Shown: positions 1 through 8,384 of the stretch, in pieces | Position numbering within the stretch: the stretch's first letter is position 1 | Layout: every line of letters starts with the position of its first letter | Assembly: GCA_035640715.1 (NCBI GenBank) | Contig: DASQVO010000413.1 | Coordinates: 1-33,053 of the forward strand | DNA from: DASQVO01 sp035640715 | GTDB taxonomy: Bacteria; Actinomycetota; Actinomycetes; Streptosporangiales; Streptosporangiaceae | Length of the DNA stretch: 33,053 nucleotides | Direction: 5' to 3' | Program-made: the position numbers and the translations under genes | Notes under the pieces: generated by a model | The model's database searches: none | The model's input: only the letters and a program-made list of their open reading frames with translations | What the model was told of the DNA's origin: nothing

Positions 1-1548
1 ACCGTCGTCGTCGTCGGCGGCGTCGCCGACGCGCGGGCAGACCACGTACGCCTGCCGTTCCCGCCCTGCCTCTTCGCGAACGCGCTCCCAGGTGCGCTCG
101 ATGAAGCGGGGCTTGTCAGCGGCGGGCACGACGTGCGTGGCGATGGGTGACCGTCCCGCAGGCAGTTCGGTGAGCGTCGACACTTCGAGGTCGCCGTAGA
201 CGGTCATGGCCACGGTCCGCGGAATCGGAGTGGCGGTCATCACGAGCACATGCGGGCGCCCGCCCGGCGCTTTCTCGCGGAGCGCGTCACGCTGCTCCAC
301 GCCGAATCTGTGCTGCTCGTCGATCACAATGAGCCCGAGGTCCGCGAAGCGGACGTGCTCTTCCAGCAGCGCATGGGTGCCAATGACGATGCCGGCGTCG
401 CCGGTGAACACGCCGGTGAGCGCTTCACGGCGCGCCGCGTTGCCCTGTGAGCCGGTGAGCAGGGCCACCCGGGTCGCGTTCTCCGCCCCGCCAAGCCGGC
501 CTGCCTGCCCGAGCGGGCCAAGCATGGCGGTGATGGAACGGTAGTGCTGCTGAGCGAGCACCTCGGTGGGCGCCAGCAGCGCGGCCTGCCCGCCCGCGTC
601 GACGACCTGCAACATCGCACGGACGGCGATCACGGTCTTCCCCGAGCCCACCTCGCCCTGCAGCAGCCGGTGCATCGGGAACGCGCACGCCAGGTCGGCG
701 GCGATCGTCTCCCCGGCCGCGCGCTGGCCGTCGGTGAGGCGGAACGGCAGCCGCTCGTCGAACGCTGCGGCGATCCCGCCGGGGACAGGCGGGCGCGGTG
801 TGGCCGGCATCGCGGCGGCAGCATGCCTGCGCTGGGCGAGCGCGGCCTGGAGCACGAATGCCTCGTCCCATTTGAGGCGGCGGCGGGCCCGCCGGTAGTC
901 ATCGGCGTCCAGTGGCCGGTGGATGGCGCGGATGGCCTCGGCGAGACCGCAGAGCCCGTGCTGTTCACGGAGGCCGGCCGGCAGCGGGTCCTCGCCGACG
1001 TCGAGCGTGTCGATCACCATGCGGACCGCCCGGGCGATCTGCCACGAGGAGATCTTCGCGCTCGCCGGGTAGACCGGGATCAGCTCGGTGGCATACTCGG
1101 CGGCGAGCTCCGCGGTCGCCCCCGATTCGCTGGTCTCGTCGGGAAGCATCTCGCAGTCCGGGTGGATCAGCTGCCTGCGCCCGCGGAACGTGGATACCGT
1201 CCCCGCGAACAGGCCCTGGGAGTTCGGCCGGAGCAGCCGCTGCCAGTACCCGATCTTGTGGAAGAACGTCAGCACCAGCCGCGCCTGGCCGTCCGTGACC
1301 ATCACTTCAAGACGGTTGCCGCGCCGGTTGCCCATCGGCTTCGTCTGGACCAGTTCCACCTTCGCGAGGACCGTGACGTGTTCGCCCTCCTTCAGGGAGG
1401 ACAATTCAGTCAGCTCGCCGCGCGTCGCGTACCGGCGCGGATAGTGGCGCAGCAGGTCTCCTGCGGTCTGGAGGCCGAACGCGTCGCCAAGGGCCTTGGC
1501 CGCCTTCGCGCCGACCACCCGGTCCAGCGGGTCACGCACGGTCGTCAT
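1..1548 (-). CDS. recG: ATP-dependent DNA helicase RecG (3' part off the window)
   Basis: RecG remodels stalled replication forks and branched recombination intermediates in the cytoplasm. The frame starts at an ATG at 1548 (MTTVRDPLDRVVG) and stays open to base 1, giving 516 codons. Known RecG proteins are about 690-740 residues, so roughly the last 200 residues (second helicase lobe and C-terminus) lie outside. Residues about 50-150 form the OB-fold wedge domain (YPRRYATRGELTEL, then TKPMGNRRGN). The first helicase lobe shows Walker A GEVGSGKT at 298-305, LAPTEVLAQQH just after it, and the DEQHRFG Walker B box with its RecG-type extension at 410-416, then MTATPIPRT. It is divergent from rpmB across a 234-bp gap. 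In Streptomyces a DAK-domain gene usually sits between recG and rpmB; none is present here. Confidence 0.96.
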   Translation of the reverse strand, partial: MTTVRDPLDRVVGAKAAKALGDAFGLQTAGDLLRHYPRRYATRGELTELSSLKEGEHVTVLAKVELVQTKPMGNRRGNRLEVMVTDGQARLVLTFFHKIGYWQRLLRPNSQGLFAGTVSTFRGRRQLIHPDCEMLPDETSESGATAELAAEYATELIPVYPASAKISSWQIARAVRMVIDTLDVGEDPLPAGLREQHGLCGLAEAIRAIHRPLDADDYRRARRRLKWDEAFVLQAALAQRRHAAAAMPATPRPPVPGGIAAAFDERLPFRLTDGQRAAGETIAADLACAFPMHRLLQGEVGSGKTVIAVRAMLQVVDAGGQAALLAPTEVLAQQHYRSITAMLGPLGQAGRLGGAENATRVALLTGSQGNAARREALTGVFTGDAGIVIGTHALLEEHVRFADLGLIVIDEQHRFGVEQRDALREKAPGGRPHVLVMTATPIPRTVAMTVYGDLEVSTLTELPAGRSPIATHVVPAADKPRFIERTWERVREEAGRERQAYVVCPRVGDAADDDDG

Positions 1549-1782
1549 ATGGGCAGGATAGAATCGGGCTCGGACATCAGGGCGCCCGGTTCGCAGGACG
1601 CACGACGCGGACCGCAGCGGTCGGTCAGGACGGTTCGCCTGCCGCACCGCCCGCAGGGCGGGGCCACGGGTCGCTGGTTCGCGCCGCCGCCCCGAGTCGG
1701 ATATCCTTCGACGGCTGTCGGCTGTGCGTATTGCACGGACGGCACCCGGACCATTTTCGGCCAGCAACTAATGGAGTAACCC

Positions 1783-1968
1783 GTGGCTTCCGTCTGCGAC
1801 GTATGCGGCAAGGGGCCGGGCTTCGGCAACAATATCTCGCACTCGCACCGCCGCACCCGCCGCCGCTGGAACCCCAACATCCAGACCGTCCGTGCGACGG
1901 TCGGCGGCACGCCCAAGCGCCTGAACGTGTGCACCTCCTGCATCAAGGCAGGCAAGGTCACCCGCTAG
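1783..1968 (+). CDS. rpmB: 50S ribosomal protein L28
   Basis: L28 is a small protein of the large ribosomal subunit. The 61-residue product has the usual length and carries CDVC near the N-terminus and CTSC near residue 50, the two Cys pairs of the zinc-binding (C+) form. The RRWNPNIQT segment is typical of the family. The start is GTG at 1783, preceded by ATGGAG at 1771-1776 with six bases between. A possible -10 (TATCCT, 1702-1707) lies upstream but has no clear -35. It is transcribed alone, divergent from recG and convergent with thiD, whose stop lies 29 bases beyond the rpmB stop. Confidence 0.97.
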   Translation: MASVCDVCGKGPGFGNNISHSHRRTRRRWNPNIQTVRATVGGTPKRLNVCTSCIKAGKVTR

Positions 1969-1997
1969 TGCACCTGCCTGCCCGGGCATCCTCGGTG

Positions 1998-2846
1998 TCA
2001 AGCTCCCCGAACGTGCCCGGGCCCGGTGTGAGAGGCCGTCCGCGGGATCTGCCAGCCATGGTTGACGGGTCCGATCCCCGCGCCGAGCGGGAATCCTGAA
2101 CGGATCGCGCCCGCCACGTACTCGCGTGCCAGGGCCACCGCGCCCGGCACATCCTCGCCGAGCGCCAGGTACGACGCGATGGCGGAGGCCAGCGTGCAGC
2201 CGGTGCCGTGCGTGTGGACCGTGTCGATCCGCTCGCCGGCGAAGCGCCATGTCGTCTTCCCGTCGAACAGCACGTCGACCGGATCACCGGCCAGGTGGCC
2301 GCCCTTTACCAGCACCCACCGCGGGCCCATCTCCCTGATCGCGCGCGCCACGGCAAGCATGCTGTCCTCGTCGGCCGCCTTGATCCCGGTGAGCTGCTCA
2401 GCCTCGTCGAGATTGGGCGTGACGATGGTTGCCAGCGGCAGCAGCTTGCTGCGCATCGCCTCCCCCGCTCCCGCCATCAGCAGCGAGTTCCCGTGTTTGG
2501 ACACCGCCACGGGATCGACGACAAGCGGGGTGCCGAGGCGGGAGAGCGCGTCCGCGACGACGCTCACGATCGTGCTCGACGCCAGCATGCCGGTCTTGAT
2601 GGCACACACGGGGATGTCGGACAGAACGGAGTCCAGCTGCGCGCGGACCGCCTCAGCCGGAAGCTCCCAGAAGTCCTGCACGCCGACGGAGTTCTGGGCG
2701 GTGACGGCGCACACCACGCTCATACCGTGCACGCCGAGCGCCAGCATCGTCTTCAGGTCGGCCTGGATCCCCGCGCCGCCGCACGAATCGGATCCGGCGA
2801 TCGTCAGCACGCAGGGCGGCGTCTGGGAGATGGGCGAAACGGGCAT
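1998..2846 (-). CDS. thiD: hydroxymethylpyrimidine / phosphomethylpyrimidine kinase
   Basis: ThiD phosphorylates the pyrimidine precursor of thiamine (HMP to HMP-P to HMP-PP) in the cytosol. The 282-residue product is slightly longer than usual (about 260-270). Ribokinase-fold marks are AGSDSCGGAGIQAD at 17-30, DPV at 111-113, TPNLDEAE at 143-150, KGGH at 181-184 and the anion-hole/catalytic motif HGTGCTL at 213-219. The first ~8 residues and the tail after GPVNHGWQ are not conserved. It lies 35 bases downstream of thiL on the same strand, consistent with a thiL-thiD thiamine operon. It converges on rpmB. Confidence 0.95.
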   Translation of the reverse strand: MPVSPISQTPPCVLTIAGSDSCGGAGIQADLKTMLALGVHGMSVVCAVTAQNSVGVQDFWELPAEAVRAQLDSVLSDIPVCAIKTGMLASSTIVSVVADALSRLGTPLVVDPVAVSKHGNSLLMAGAGEAMRSKLLPLATIVTPNLDEAEQLTGIKAADEDSMLAVARAIREMGPRWVLVKGGHLAGDPVDVLFDGKTTWRFAGERIDTVHTHGTGCTLASAIASYLALGEDVPGAVALAREYVAGAIRSGFPLGAGIGPVNHGWQIPRTASHTGPGHVRGA

Positions 2847-2881
2847 GCATACAGCCTAGGCGCCCAAACTGGGCCCCGGCG

Positions 2882-3970
2882 TCAGCGGAAGTGGTCCCAG
2901 CCGGGAACGCCCCGGTAAGGCTGGCCGTCAACCAGGACACCGCGGCCCTCACGCACCTGGCCGACCACCGACCACCGGGGCGGGAGCGCCACGCCTGGCG
3001 GAAACGTGGCGGCGAGCGAATGGTCCTCACCGCCGGTCAGCACCCAATCGAGTGCGGACCCGGCACCCCCCGCGCCCGGGTGAACCGCAGGGCCCGCGTC
3101 CAGGGAAGCCCCGGGGCTGGCCGGCGCACCACGTCCCGTTCCGCCTTCTCGTTCCTTTTCCTCACCGCACATGCCGACCGCAGCTCCGGCTGCCTCAAGG
3201 GGGCCGACGTCCAGCGAGGCGGTGCGGATATCAACAAGCACGCCGCTGGCATCAGCGATGTGGCCGACGTCGGCGAGCAGTCCGTCGCTGATGTCGATCA
3301 TGGCGGTGGCGCCGAGAGCAGCGGCCTCGGGGCCCGCGTCATAGGGGGGCGCCGGCCTCAGGTGCGCCGCGACCAGTTCGGCGGGTTCGGCGATGCCGGC
3401 CCGCAGCATGGCGAGCCCCGCCGCGGACCGGCCGAGTGGGCCGGCCACCGCGACAACGTCGCCCGGCCGTGCGCCAGAGCGGGTAACCGGATTCCGGCCC
3501 TGCAGGTCGCCAAGGCCGGTCACGGCGAGGAGCACGGTCTCCGACCTGGCCGTGTCACCGCCGGCCACGGACGCGCCGGCGCGTGCCGATTCCGCCGCGA
3601 GGCCAGCGGCCAGGTCCAGCGCCCACGCGGCGGGCAGGCTGGGCGGCGCGGCGAAGGCGATGAGAAGCGCGGTCGGGACGGCACCCATGGCCGCGATGTC
3701 GGCGAGGCTGCGCACCGCCGCCCGGTGCCCGATGTCGGAAGCACCGGCCCACTCCCGGCGGAAGTGCCGGCCTTCCAGCAGGAAATCGGTGGTCGCGACC
3801 ACCCGGCCGTCCGGCGCGGCGAGTACCGCGGCGTCGTCGCCGATCCCGACGATGGTTCCGGGTCCGGATCGCATCCGCGCCGCCATCTCCGCGATGAGGC
3901 CGAACTCGCCAAGCTCACCTATGCTGCGATCACCGACGCTGATGGTGTCCTCCCGCAGTCCTGATCTCAC
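2882..3970 (-). CDS. thiL: thiamine-monophosphate kinase
   Basis: ThiL makes thiamine diphosphate from thiamine monophosphate and ATP. The 362-residue protein shows the PurM/ThiL-fold motifs IGDDAAVL (about 43-50), TTDFLLEGRHF (60-70), a DIAAMGA segment (91-97), GGDT (137-140), DISDG (226-230) and GGEDHSLA (313-320; the family usually has GGEDYELL). Residues about 268-305 are a Gly/Ala/Pro-rich insertion (GEEKEREGGTGRG and following) that explains the extra length over the usual ~320. The start is GTG at 3970; I see no better in-frame ATG/GTG/TTG before SIGELGEF, and the ribosome binding site (AGGCAA) is weak. It is divergent from the Lrp-domain gene. Confidence 0.94.
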   Translation of the reverse strand: MRSGLREDTISVGDRSIGELGEFGLIAEMAARMRSGPGTIVGIGDDAAVLAAPDGRVVATTDFLLEGRHFRREWAGASDIGHRAAVRSLADIAAMGAVPTALLIAFAAPPSLPAAWALDLAAGLAAESARAGASVAGGDTARSETVLLAVTGLGDLQGRNPVTRSGARPGDVVAVAGPLGRSAAGLAMLRAGIAEPAELVAAHLRPAPPYDAGPEAAALGATAMIDISDGLLADVGHIADASGVLVDIRTASLDVGPLEAAGAAVGMCGEEKEREGGTGRGAPASPGASLDAGPAVHPGAGGAGSALDWVLTGGEDHSLAATFPPGVALPPRWSVVGQVREGRGVLVDGQPYRGVPGWDHFR

Positions 3971-4078
3971 TTGCCTGCCGGCCGCGATCGCACCTGGCCT
4001 CCCGGCCGCGACCGCGCCGGCTCAGCGGCCGTGGCGGCACCGGAACCGGCGATCCGGTTATCTCGCCCCGTGAGGATC

Positions 4079-4106
4079 TTGTTTCCTAAGGTAGCGTGAC
4101 TATCAT
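4079..4106 (+). promoter_or_regulatory. candidate promoter of the Lrp/AsnC-domain gene
   Basis: TTGTTT (4079-4084) and TATCAT (4101-4106) are separated by 16 bases and sit about 44 bases upstream of the ATG at 4150. This is a reasonable match to a housekeeping sigma-factor promoter in otherwise GC-rich DNA. It is inferred from sequence only. Confidence 0.4.
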
Positions 4107-4149
4107 GGGCGATTTTCGCTGTTGATTACTCTGCCCCCTGGAGGACGTC

Positions 4150-4383
4150 ATGGTTCAGGCATACATCCTGGTCCAGACGGAGGTCGGCAAGGCCGCCAAG
4201 GTCGCCAAGGAGATCTCGAAGATCAGCGGGGTCACTCAGGCGGAGGACGTGACCGGCCCCTATGACGTCATTGTCCGGGCCGAAGCCGACAATGTTGACG
4301 AGCTCGGCCGGCTCGTCGCCGCGGGAATCCAGTCCGTCGAAGGGATCACGCGGACCCTCACCTGCCCCGTCGTGTACATCTAG
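4150..4383 (+). CDS. stand-alone Lrp/AsnC ligand-binding (RAM) domain protein
   Basis: This 77-residue protein is only the C-terminal regulatory (RAM, alpha/beta sandwich) half of Lrp/AsnC regulators. It has no helix-turn-helix. The pattern VQAYILVQTEVGKA, then VTGPYDVIV, then GITRTLTCPVV is typical of the small actinobacterial family. Such domains form dimers and octamers and bind amino acids, so it may sense a small molecule or oligomerise with full-length Lrp proteins; its true role is unknown. The ribosome binding site GGAGG (4140-4144) is five bases before the ATG. It lies between thiL (divergent) and cofC (convergent) as a single-gene unit. Confidence 0.9.
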   Translation: MVQAYILVQTEVGKAAKVAKEISKISGVTQAEDVTGPYDVIVRAEADNVDELGRLVAAGIQSVEGITRTLTCPVVYI

Positions 4384-4438
4384 GGCGAATCCGGGCACCA
4401 CCCGGCGGCACGGGGCACCCCGGGCCAGCGCGCATGTC

Positions 4439-4462
4439 AGCCCAGCCGGGGAACTCTGGGCT
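4439..4462. terminator. hairpin between the convergent Lrp-domain gene and cofC
   Basis: AGCCCAG (4439-4445) and CTGGGCT (4456-4462) are perfect inverted repeats around a 10-base loop. They overlap the last bases of cofC and lie 55 bases past the Lrp-domain stop. No T-run follows on either strand, so this is a weak bidirectional terminator candidate. Confidence 0.35.
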
Positions 4463-5114
4463 AGTCGGCGGTGCGGAGCAGTTCCGCGGCGAGCGTCCCG
4501 GTCCTCGGGCCGAGCCCGAGTTGCGCCGCGTCACGCAGGTCCCCCGGCGTGTCCACGTCACGGCGCAGGCCATCGATGCCGGGCAGCAGCAGCTCGGCCG
4601 CGCCGCCGTCGGCATGCCGCCGCCTGGATTCCACCCCGAACTTCGGCCTGAATGCCACTCCCGGCGCCGTCGTGTACAAGGTGGTCCCCGAGCCCTGCAG
4701 GTCCGGGACGAACGCCTCCGGCCATGCCGCGGCCGCGCGGAGCGCCTTGCCGATCTCCTCGGGACGCAGGGCGGGCAGGTCGGCCGAGAGCGCGGCGGTC
4801 CCTGATGCGGGCCAGCGGCGGTCGGCGCACGCGGCCCCGTAGCGCAGGGCCGCGTTCAGGCCGTCACGCGGCTCATCGGGAATGACCGTGGCACCGGCGG
4901 CAGACAGGTCACCGGCCGCGACAGGATCGTCTGTGACGACAATCACCTGTCCTGCCTCTTGCGCCGCAACCACAGCAGCTACCGTGTCCGACGCCATGGC
5001 AAGCGCCAGTTCGGCGCGGCGCGGCCCGGCGAGGGCGGCGATCCGGGACTTAGCGCGGGCAAGTACCTTGACGGGGACCACCACCGTCCATGTGAACGGG
5101 GCATCATCGGACAT
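4461..5114 (-). CDS. cofC: 2-phospholactate / phosphoenolpyruvate guanylyltransferase (F420 biosynthesis)
   Basis: CofC (FbiD in mycobacteria) joins GTP with 2-phospho-L-lactate or phosphoenolpyruvate to give the activated precursor of coenzyme F420; actinobacterial enzymes are known to use phosphoenolpyruvate. The 217-residue product has the usual length. It shows the nucleotidyltransferase pattern WTVVVPVKVLARAKSRIA (9-26), VVTDD (59-63), the GLNAAL segment (85-90) and the acidic metal site SADLPAL (110-116). An FGVESRRRHA segment follows in the C-terminal half. It is monocistronic and divergent from plsC, with 74 bases between the plsC and cofC start codons. No other F420 genes are in the window. 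Confidence 0.92.
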   Translation of the reverse strand: MSDDAPFTWTVVVPVKVLARAKSRIAALAGPRRAELALAMASDTVAAVVAAQEAGQVIVVTDDPVAAGDLSAAGATVIPDEPRDGLNAALRYGAACADRRWPASGTAALSADLPALRPEEIGKALRAAAAWPEAFVPDLQGSGTTLYTTAPGVAFRPKFGVESRRRHADGGAAELLLPGIDGLRRDVDTPGDLRDAAQLGLGPRTGTLAAELLRTAD

Positions 5115-5165
5115 ACGTGTGATCCTGCCTCGACATAGAACTACCTGAACCAGGAGACTGACCCA

Positions 5166-5192
5166 ATGAAGATCGGAAGTCCCGCCCCATGA
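5166..5192 (+). CDS. 8-codon leader ORF upstream of and overlapping plsC
   Basis: ATG at 5166 opens a tiny frame, MKIGSPAP, that stops at TGA 5190-5192. The stop overlaps the plsC start as ATGA (5189-5192). AGGAG at 5152-5156 stands nine bases before this ATG, which is a much better site than anything directly in front of the plsC ATG (only GGAAG, 5175-5179). The arrangement suggests translational coupling: ribosomes load at the leader and restart on plsC. Whether the peptide itself does anything cannot be told. Confidence 0.45.
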   Translation: MKIGSPAP

Positions 5193-6004
5193 CTAAGCAG
5201 GAGCGAAGCTACTCGCCCGGCTGGCGGCTCTTCACTGTTCTCCTCCTGCGGCCATTGCTGCACGCCCTCATCAAGCATGAATGGCAGGGCCGCGAGAACT
5301 TCCCCCGGGAGGGGGGCGTGATCCTGGCCCCCAACCACCTCTCCTACGCGGACTGGCCCACGGTGGCGCTGTTCAGCTACGAGTCGGGCCGCTTCCCCGT
5401 CTTCCTCATCAAGTCCGGCATCTTTAAGGTCAAGATAATAGGCCCGTACCTGCGCAAGGTCGGCCAGCTTCCGGTTTACCGCGACCGGGGGGATGCGGCC
5501 CTGGTGCTGCGGGATGCCGAGCGCGCCATCCGCGAAGACGACGCCTGCGTCATCGTCTACCCGGAGGGGACGGCCACGCGCGATCCGGACCTGTGGCCCA
5601 TGCGCGCGAAGACCGGCGTGGCACGGCTCGCGCTGGCGACCGGCGCACCCGTGATCCCGATCGCCCACTGGGGCGCGCAGGATGTGCTTCCGTACGGCAG
5701 CGCACGGCCGCACCTGTTCCCCCGCAAGACGGTCAAGATGATCGCCGGGCCGCCCGTGGACCTGTCGGCCTTCCGCGACCAGCCGCTCAACGCGGCAACC
5801 CTGCGCGCGGCGACAGCCGTGATCATGGCGGATGTCACGGCCCTGCTCGCGGGCCTGCGTGGACAGACACCGCCCGCTGTGCCTTACGATCCTGCCGCCC
5901 GGGGCAGGAGCGGCAAATCGGTCAGCCGAACGAAACCGGGTGCGGGTCCCGGCGACAGCGACGACGCCACGGGTGGCGGGCAGGCGGAGGTCCGCCCGAC
6001 GTGA
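5189..6004 (+). CDS. plsC: 1-acyl-sn-glycerol-3-phosphate acyltransferase (PlsC family)
   Basis: PlsC-type enzymes acylate lysophosphatidic acid to phosphatidic acid at the membrane face. The 271-residue protein has the family blocks NHLSYAD (49-55, NHx4D catalytic box), GQLPVYRDRGD (92-102), PEGTATRD (125-132, substrate-binding) and GAPVIPIAHWG (152-162). A hydrophobic stretch near residues 14-28 (LFTVLLLRPLLHALI) may anchor it to the membrane. The last ~40 residues are a low-complexity polar tail. The stop overlaps the gpsA GTG by four bases (GTGA, 6001-6004), so glycerol-3-phosphate formation and acylation are co-expressed. An 8-codon leader overlaps its start. Confidence 0.93.
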   Translation: MTKQERSYSPGWRLFTVLLLRPLLHALIKHEWQGRENFPREGGVILAPNHLSYADWPTVALFSYESGRFPVFLIKSGIFKVKIIGPYLRKVGQLPVYRDRGDAALVLRDAERAIREDDACVIVYPEGTATRDPDLWPMRAKTGVARLALATGAPVIPIAHWGAQDVLPYGSARPHLFPRKTVKMIAGPPVDLSAFRDQPLNAATLRAATAVIMADVTALLAGLRGQTPPAVPYDPAARGRSGKSVSRTKPGAGPGDSDDATGGGQAEVRPT

Positions 6005-7005
6005 AGGCGACCATCATGGGGGCGGGGTCGTGGGGGACCACCTTCGGTCAGGTGCTCTGCGATGCTGGAACACCGGCTGTCGTGTGGTGCCGCAGGCCCG
6101 GGCTGGCCGAGATGATCAACGCCCGGCATGAGAATCCCGACTACCTGCCGGGCATCACGCTCAGCGCCGCGCTGCGCGCTGCCGCTGACCCCGCCGATGC
6201 GCTGGACGGCGCTGACCTCGTAGTATTCGCGGTACCCGCGCAATCCCTGCGGGAGAACCTTCACCGCTGGACGCCATTCATCCCGCCCGGCGCGCTGCTT
6301 GTCAGCCTGATGAAGGGGATCGAGCTCGGCACGTGCAAGCGGATGAGCGAGGTCATCACGGAGGTCGCTGATGTCCCGGCAGATCGGATCGCCGTCGTCT
6401 CCGGGCCGAACCTCGCGCGTGAGATCGCCCAGCGGCAGTACGCCGCGACGGTTGTCGCCTGCACGGACGAGGACACGGCGCGCGGCCTGCAGCAGGCAGG
6501 CCATACCGGGTACTTCCGCCCGTACACCAACACCGATGTGGTCGGGTGCGAGCTCGGCGGCGCGGTCAAGAACGTGATCGCCCTGGCAGTGGGCATCGCG
6601 GTGGCCATGGGGCTCGGCGACAACACGAAGGCGATGCTGATAACGCGCGGGCTCGCTGAGATGGCCCGGCTGGGCGCCGCGCTCGGGGCGGAACCGCAGA
6701 CCTTCGCCGGGCTCGCCGGCCTGGGCGACCTGGTCGCGACGTGCAGCTCGCCGCTGTCGCGGAACCGCACGTTCGGCGAGAACCTGGGCCGCGGCATGTC
6801 CCTGGCGCAGGCATGCGCAATGACCGGCCAGACCGCCGAGGGCGTGAAGTCGTCGGAGTCCGTGCTCGCGCTCGCGAGGAGGCACGGTGTCGAGATGCCG
6901 ATCACCGAGGTCGTGGCGGCTGTCATGCATGAGGGCCTGGCGGTCGGCGAGGCCGCCGCGATGCTCGCGGCCCGCTCGGCCAAGCCGGAATGGTACGGGT
7001 CATAG
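6001..7005 (+). CDS. gpsA: NAD(P)-dependent glycerol-3-phosphate dehydrogenase
   Basis: GpsA reduces dihydroxyacetone phosphate to sn-glycerol 3-phosphate, the backbone of phospholipids. The 334-residue product has the Rossmann motif GAGSWGTTF (7-15), VSLMKGIE (101-108), SGPNLAREIA (134-143) and the catalytic-domain signature GGAVKNVIALAVGIA with the conserved Lys at 190, then GLGDNTKA. The GTG start at 6001 keeps the glycine motif at the right distance from the N-terminus; GGAGG at 5986-5990 is ten bases upstream. The longer upstream extension of this frame lies inside plsC and is not part of the protein. Confidence 0.97.
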   Translation: MKATIMGAGSWGTTFGQVLCDAGTPAVVWCRRPGLAEMINARHENPDYLPGITLSAALRAAADPADALDGADLVVFAVPAQSLRENLHRWTPFIPPGALLVSLMKGIELGTCKRMSEVITEVADVPADRIAVVSGPNLAREIAQRQYAATVVACTDEDTARGLQQAGHTGYFRPYTNTDVVGCELGGAVKNVIALAVGIAVAMGLGDNTKAMLITRGLAEMARLGAALGAEPQTFAGLAGLGDLVATCSSPLSRNRTFGENLGRGMSLAQACAMTGQTAEGVKSSESVLALARRHGVEMPITEVVAAVMHEGLAVGEAAAMLAARSAKPEWYGS

Positions 7006-7094
7006 CCGATGACCCAGCCACGGGCCGCCGGGGGTGCGCCCACGCCGGCAGCAAGGGATGAGGTCGTGGAGACGGGACACCGAGAGGTGGGTTC

Positions 7095-8324
7095 GTGGAC
7101 ATAGTGCGCAGGCAGCTGGGCGAGAACACCCGCGCGGTGCATCTTCCCCAGGCGCCCGTGCCCGAGCAGCAGCCGATGGGCACGCCCGTGTACCGGACGG
7201 CGGCGTTCGCCTTCCGCACGAGCGACGAGTACGCGTCGGTGCTGAACGACGAGAAACCCGGATATACCTACAGCCGGATCGATAACCCGACCGTGGATGC
7301 GTTCGCCCGCGCTGTCGCGGCACTGGAAGGCGCCAACCTGCCCAGCTGGCCGACGGCGCAGGCATTCACGTCCGGCATGGCGGCGATCAGCGCGGTCTTC
7401 CTCGCGTTCGCGCGCACCGGCGCGCATATCGTCGCGTCGGCGGCGCTCTACGGCGGAACGTACAGTTTCCTGCGCAACGTAGCCGCCCGCTTCGGCGTGG
7501 ACACCGACTTCGTCGACATGACCAGCCTGGACCAGGTGCGCGCGGCGATGCGGCCCGAGACCCGGATCGTGTACGCGGAGACGATCGCCAACCCGACCAC
7601 CGCGGTCGCCAACCTGCCGGCGCTGGCCGACATCGCGCACGAGACGGGGGCGCTGTTCGTGGTGGATTCCACGCTCGCGCCGCCGGTCGTGTGCCGGCCG
7701 CTCGAGCACGGCGCCGACCTGGTCCTGCACTCGGCGACCAAGTACATCGGCGGCCACTCCGACGTGACGGGCGGCGTGGTGACCGGCCGCGCGGACCTGA
7801 TCAGCCGGGTCCGGCAGGTCCGCGTGGACACAGGCGGCTCGCTCGCTCCGGACGAGGCGTTCCTGCTCCGCCGGGGCCTGGAGACGCTGCCGGTAAGGGT
7901 CCGCCGTCAGTGCTCGACCGCGATGCTGTTCGCCGCGACCCTGTCCAGGCATCCCAACGTGAGCGCGGTCGACTATCCGGGCCTGCCGCAGCATCCGGGG
8001 AACCCGGTCGCGCAGCGGCTGTTCGACGCCGGGCCCGAGGGCGTGCGCTTCGGCGCGATCGTCACCGTCACGCCGCACGGCGGCCGGGAGGCCGGGATGG
8101 CATTCGCCGACCGGCTCCGGCTTGCCCAGGTCGCCACCTCACTGGGCGGCACGCACACCAAGGTCAGCCACGCGGCGTCGACGACGCACCGCCAGCTTGA
8201 CTCCCACGCGCTCCAGAGTGCGGGCATCGACCCAGGCGCGGTACGGTTCTCCATCGGACTCGAAGATGCCGAGGACCTCATCTCCGACGCATACGTGGCA
8301 CTGGATTCCCTGGGCCGGTCCTGA
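7095..8324 (+). CDS. trans-sulfuration PLP enzyme (cystathionine gamma-lyase/synthase family)
   Basis: This 409-residue protein belongs to the Cys/Met metabolism PLP enzymes, which cleave or form cystathionine and related thioethers. Marks are YSRIDNPT (59-66), SGMAAIS (93-99), AETIANPT (161-168), the PLP-phenol Asp in VVDST (189-193) and SATKYIGGHSDVTGG with the Schiff-base Lys at 216. The C-terminal domain has SLGGTHTKVSHAASTTHR. Sequence alone does not separate gamma-lyase, gamma-synthase and related lyases, so I give no symbol. The GTG start at 7095 follows GAGAGGTGG (7082-7090). It lies between gpsA and ddl on the same strand and could be co-transcribed with either. Confidence 0.9.
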   Translation: MDIVRRQLGENTRAVHLPQAPVPEQQPMGTPVYRTAAFAFRTSDEYASVLNDEKPGYTYSRIDNPTVDAFARAVAALEGANLPSWPTAQAFTSGMAAISAVFLAFARTGAHIVASAALYGGTYSFLRNVAARFGVDTDFVDMTSLDQVRAAMRPETRIVYAETIANPTTAVANLPALADIAHETGALFVVDSTLAPPVVCRPLEHGADLVLHSATKYIGGHSDVTGGVVTGRADLISRVRQVRVDTGGSLAPDEAFLLRRGLETLPVRVRRQCSTAMLFAATLSRHPNVSAVDYPGLPQHPGNPVAQRLFDAGPEGVRFGAIVTVTPHGGREAGMAFADRLRLAQVATSLGGTHTKVSHAASTTHRQLDSHALQSAGIDPGAVRFSIGLEDAEDLISDAYVALDSLGRS

Positions 8325-8384
8325 CAGGCGCGCCGACGCTGGCCGGCTGGCGATCAACACTCAGGGCGGGAGCGGAGGAAAGAC

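Noticed and set aside
544..1779. A 411-residue plus-strand frame opposite recG
   Set aside because: It is the antisense shadow of recG, where the minus frame shows all helicase motifs. Its sequence has no recognisable domain.
7009..7104. A 31-codon ORF (MTQPRAAGGAPTPAARDE and on) between gpsA and the trans-sulfuration gene
   Set aside because: It has no convincing ribosome binding site, overlaps the next start out of frame, and has no unusual codon run.
6261..8078. A 605-residue minus-strand frame across gpsA and the trans-sulfuration gene
   Set aside because: It spans two clear plus-strand genes with catalytic motifs. Long antisense frames are common at this GC content.
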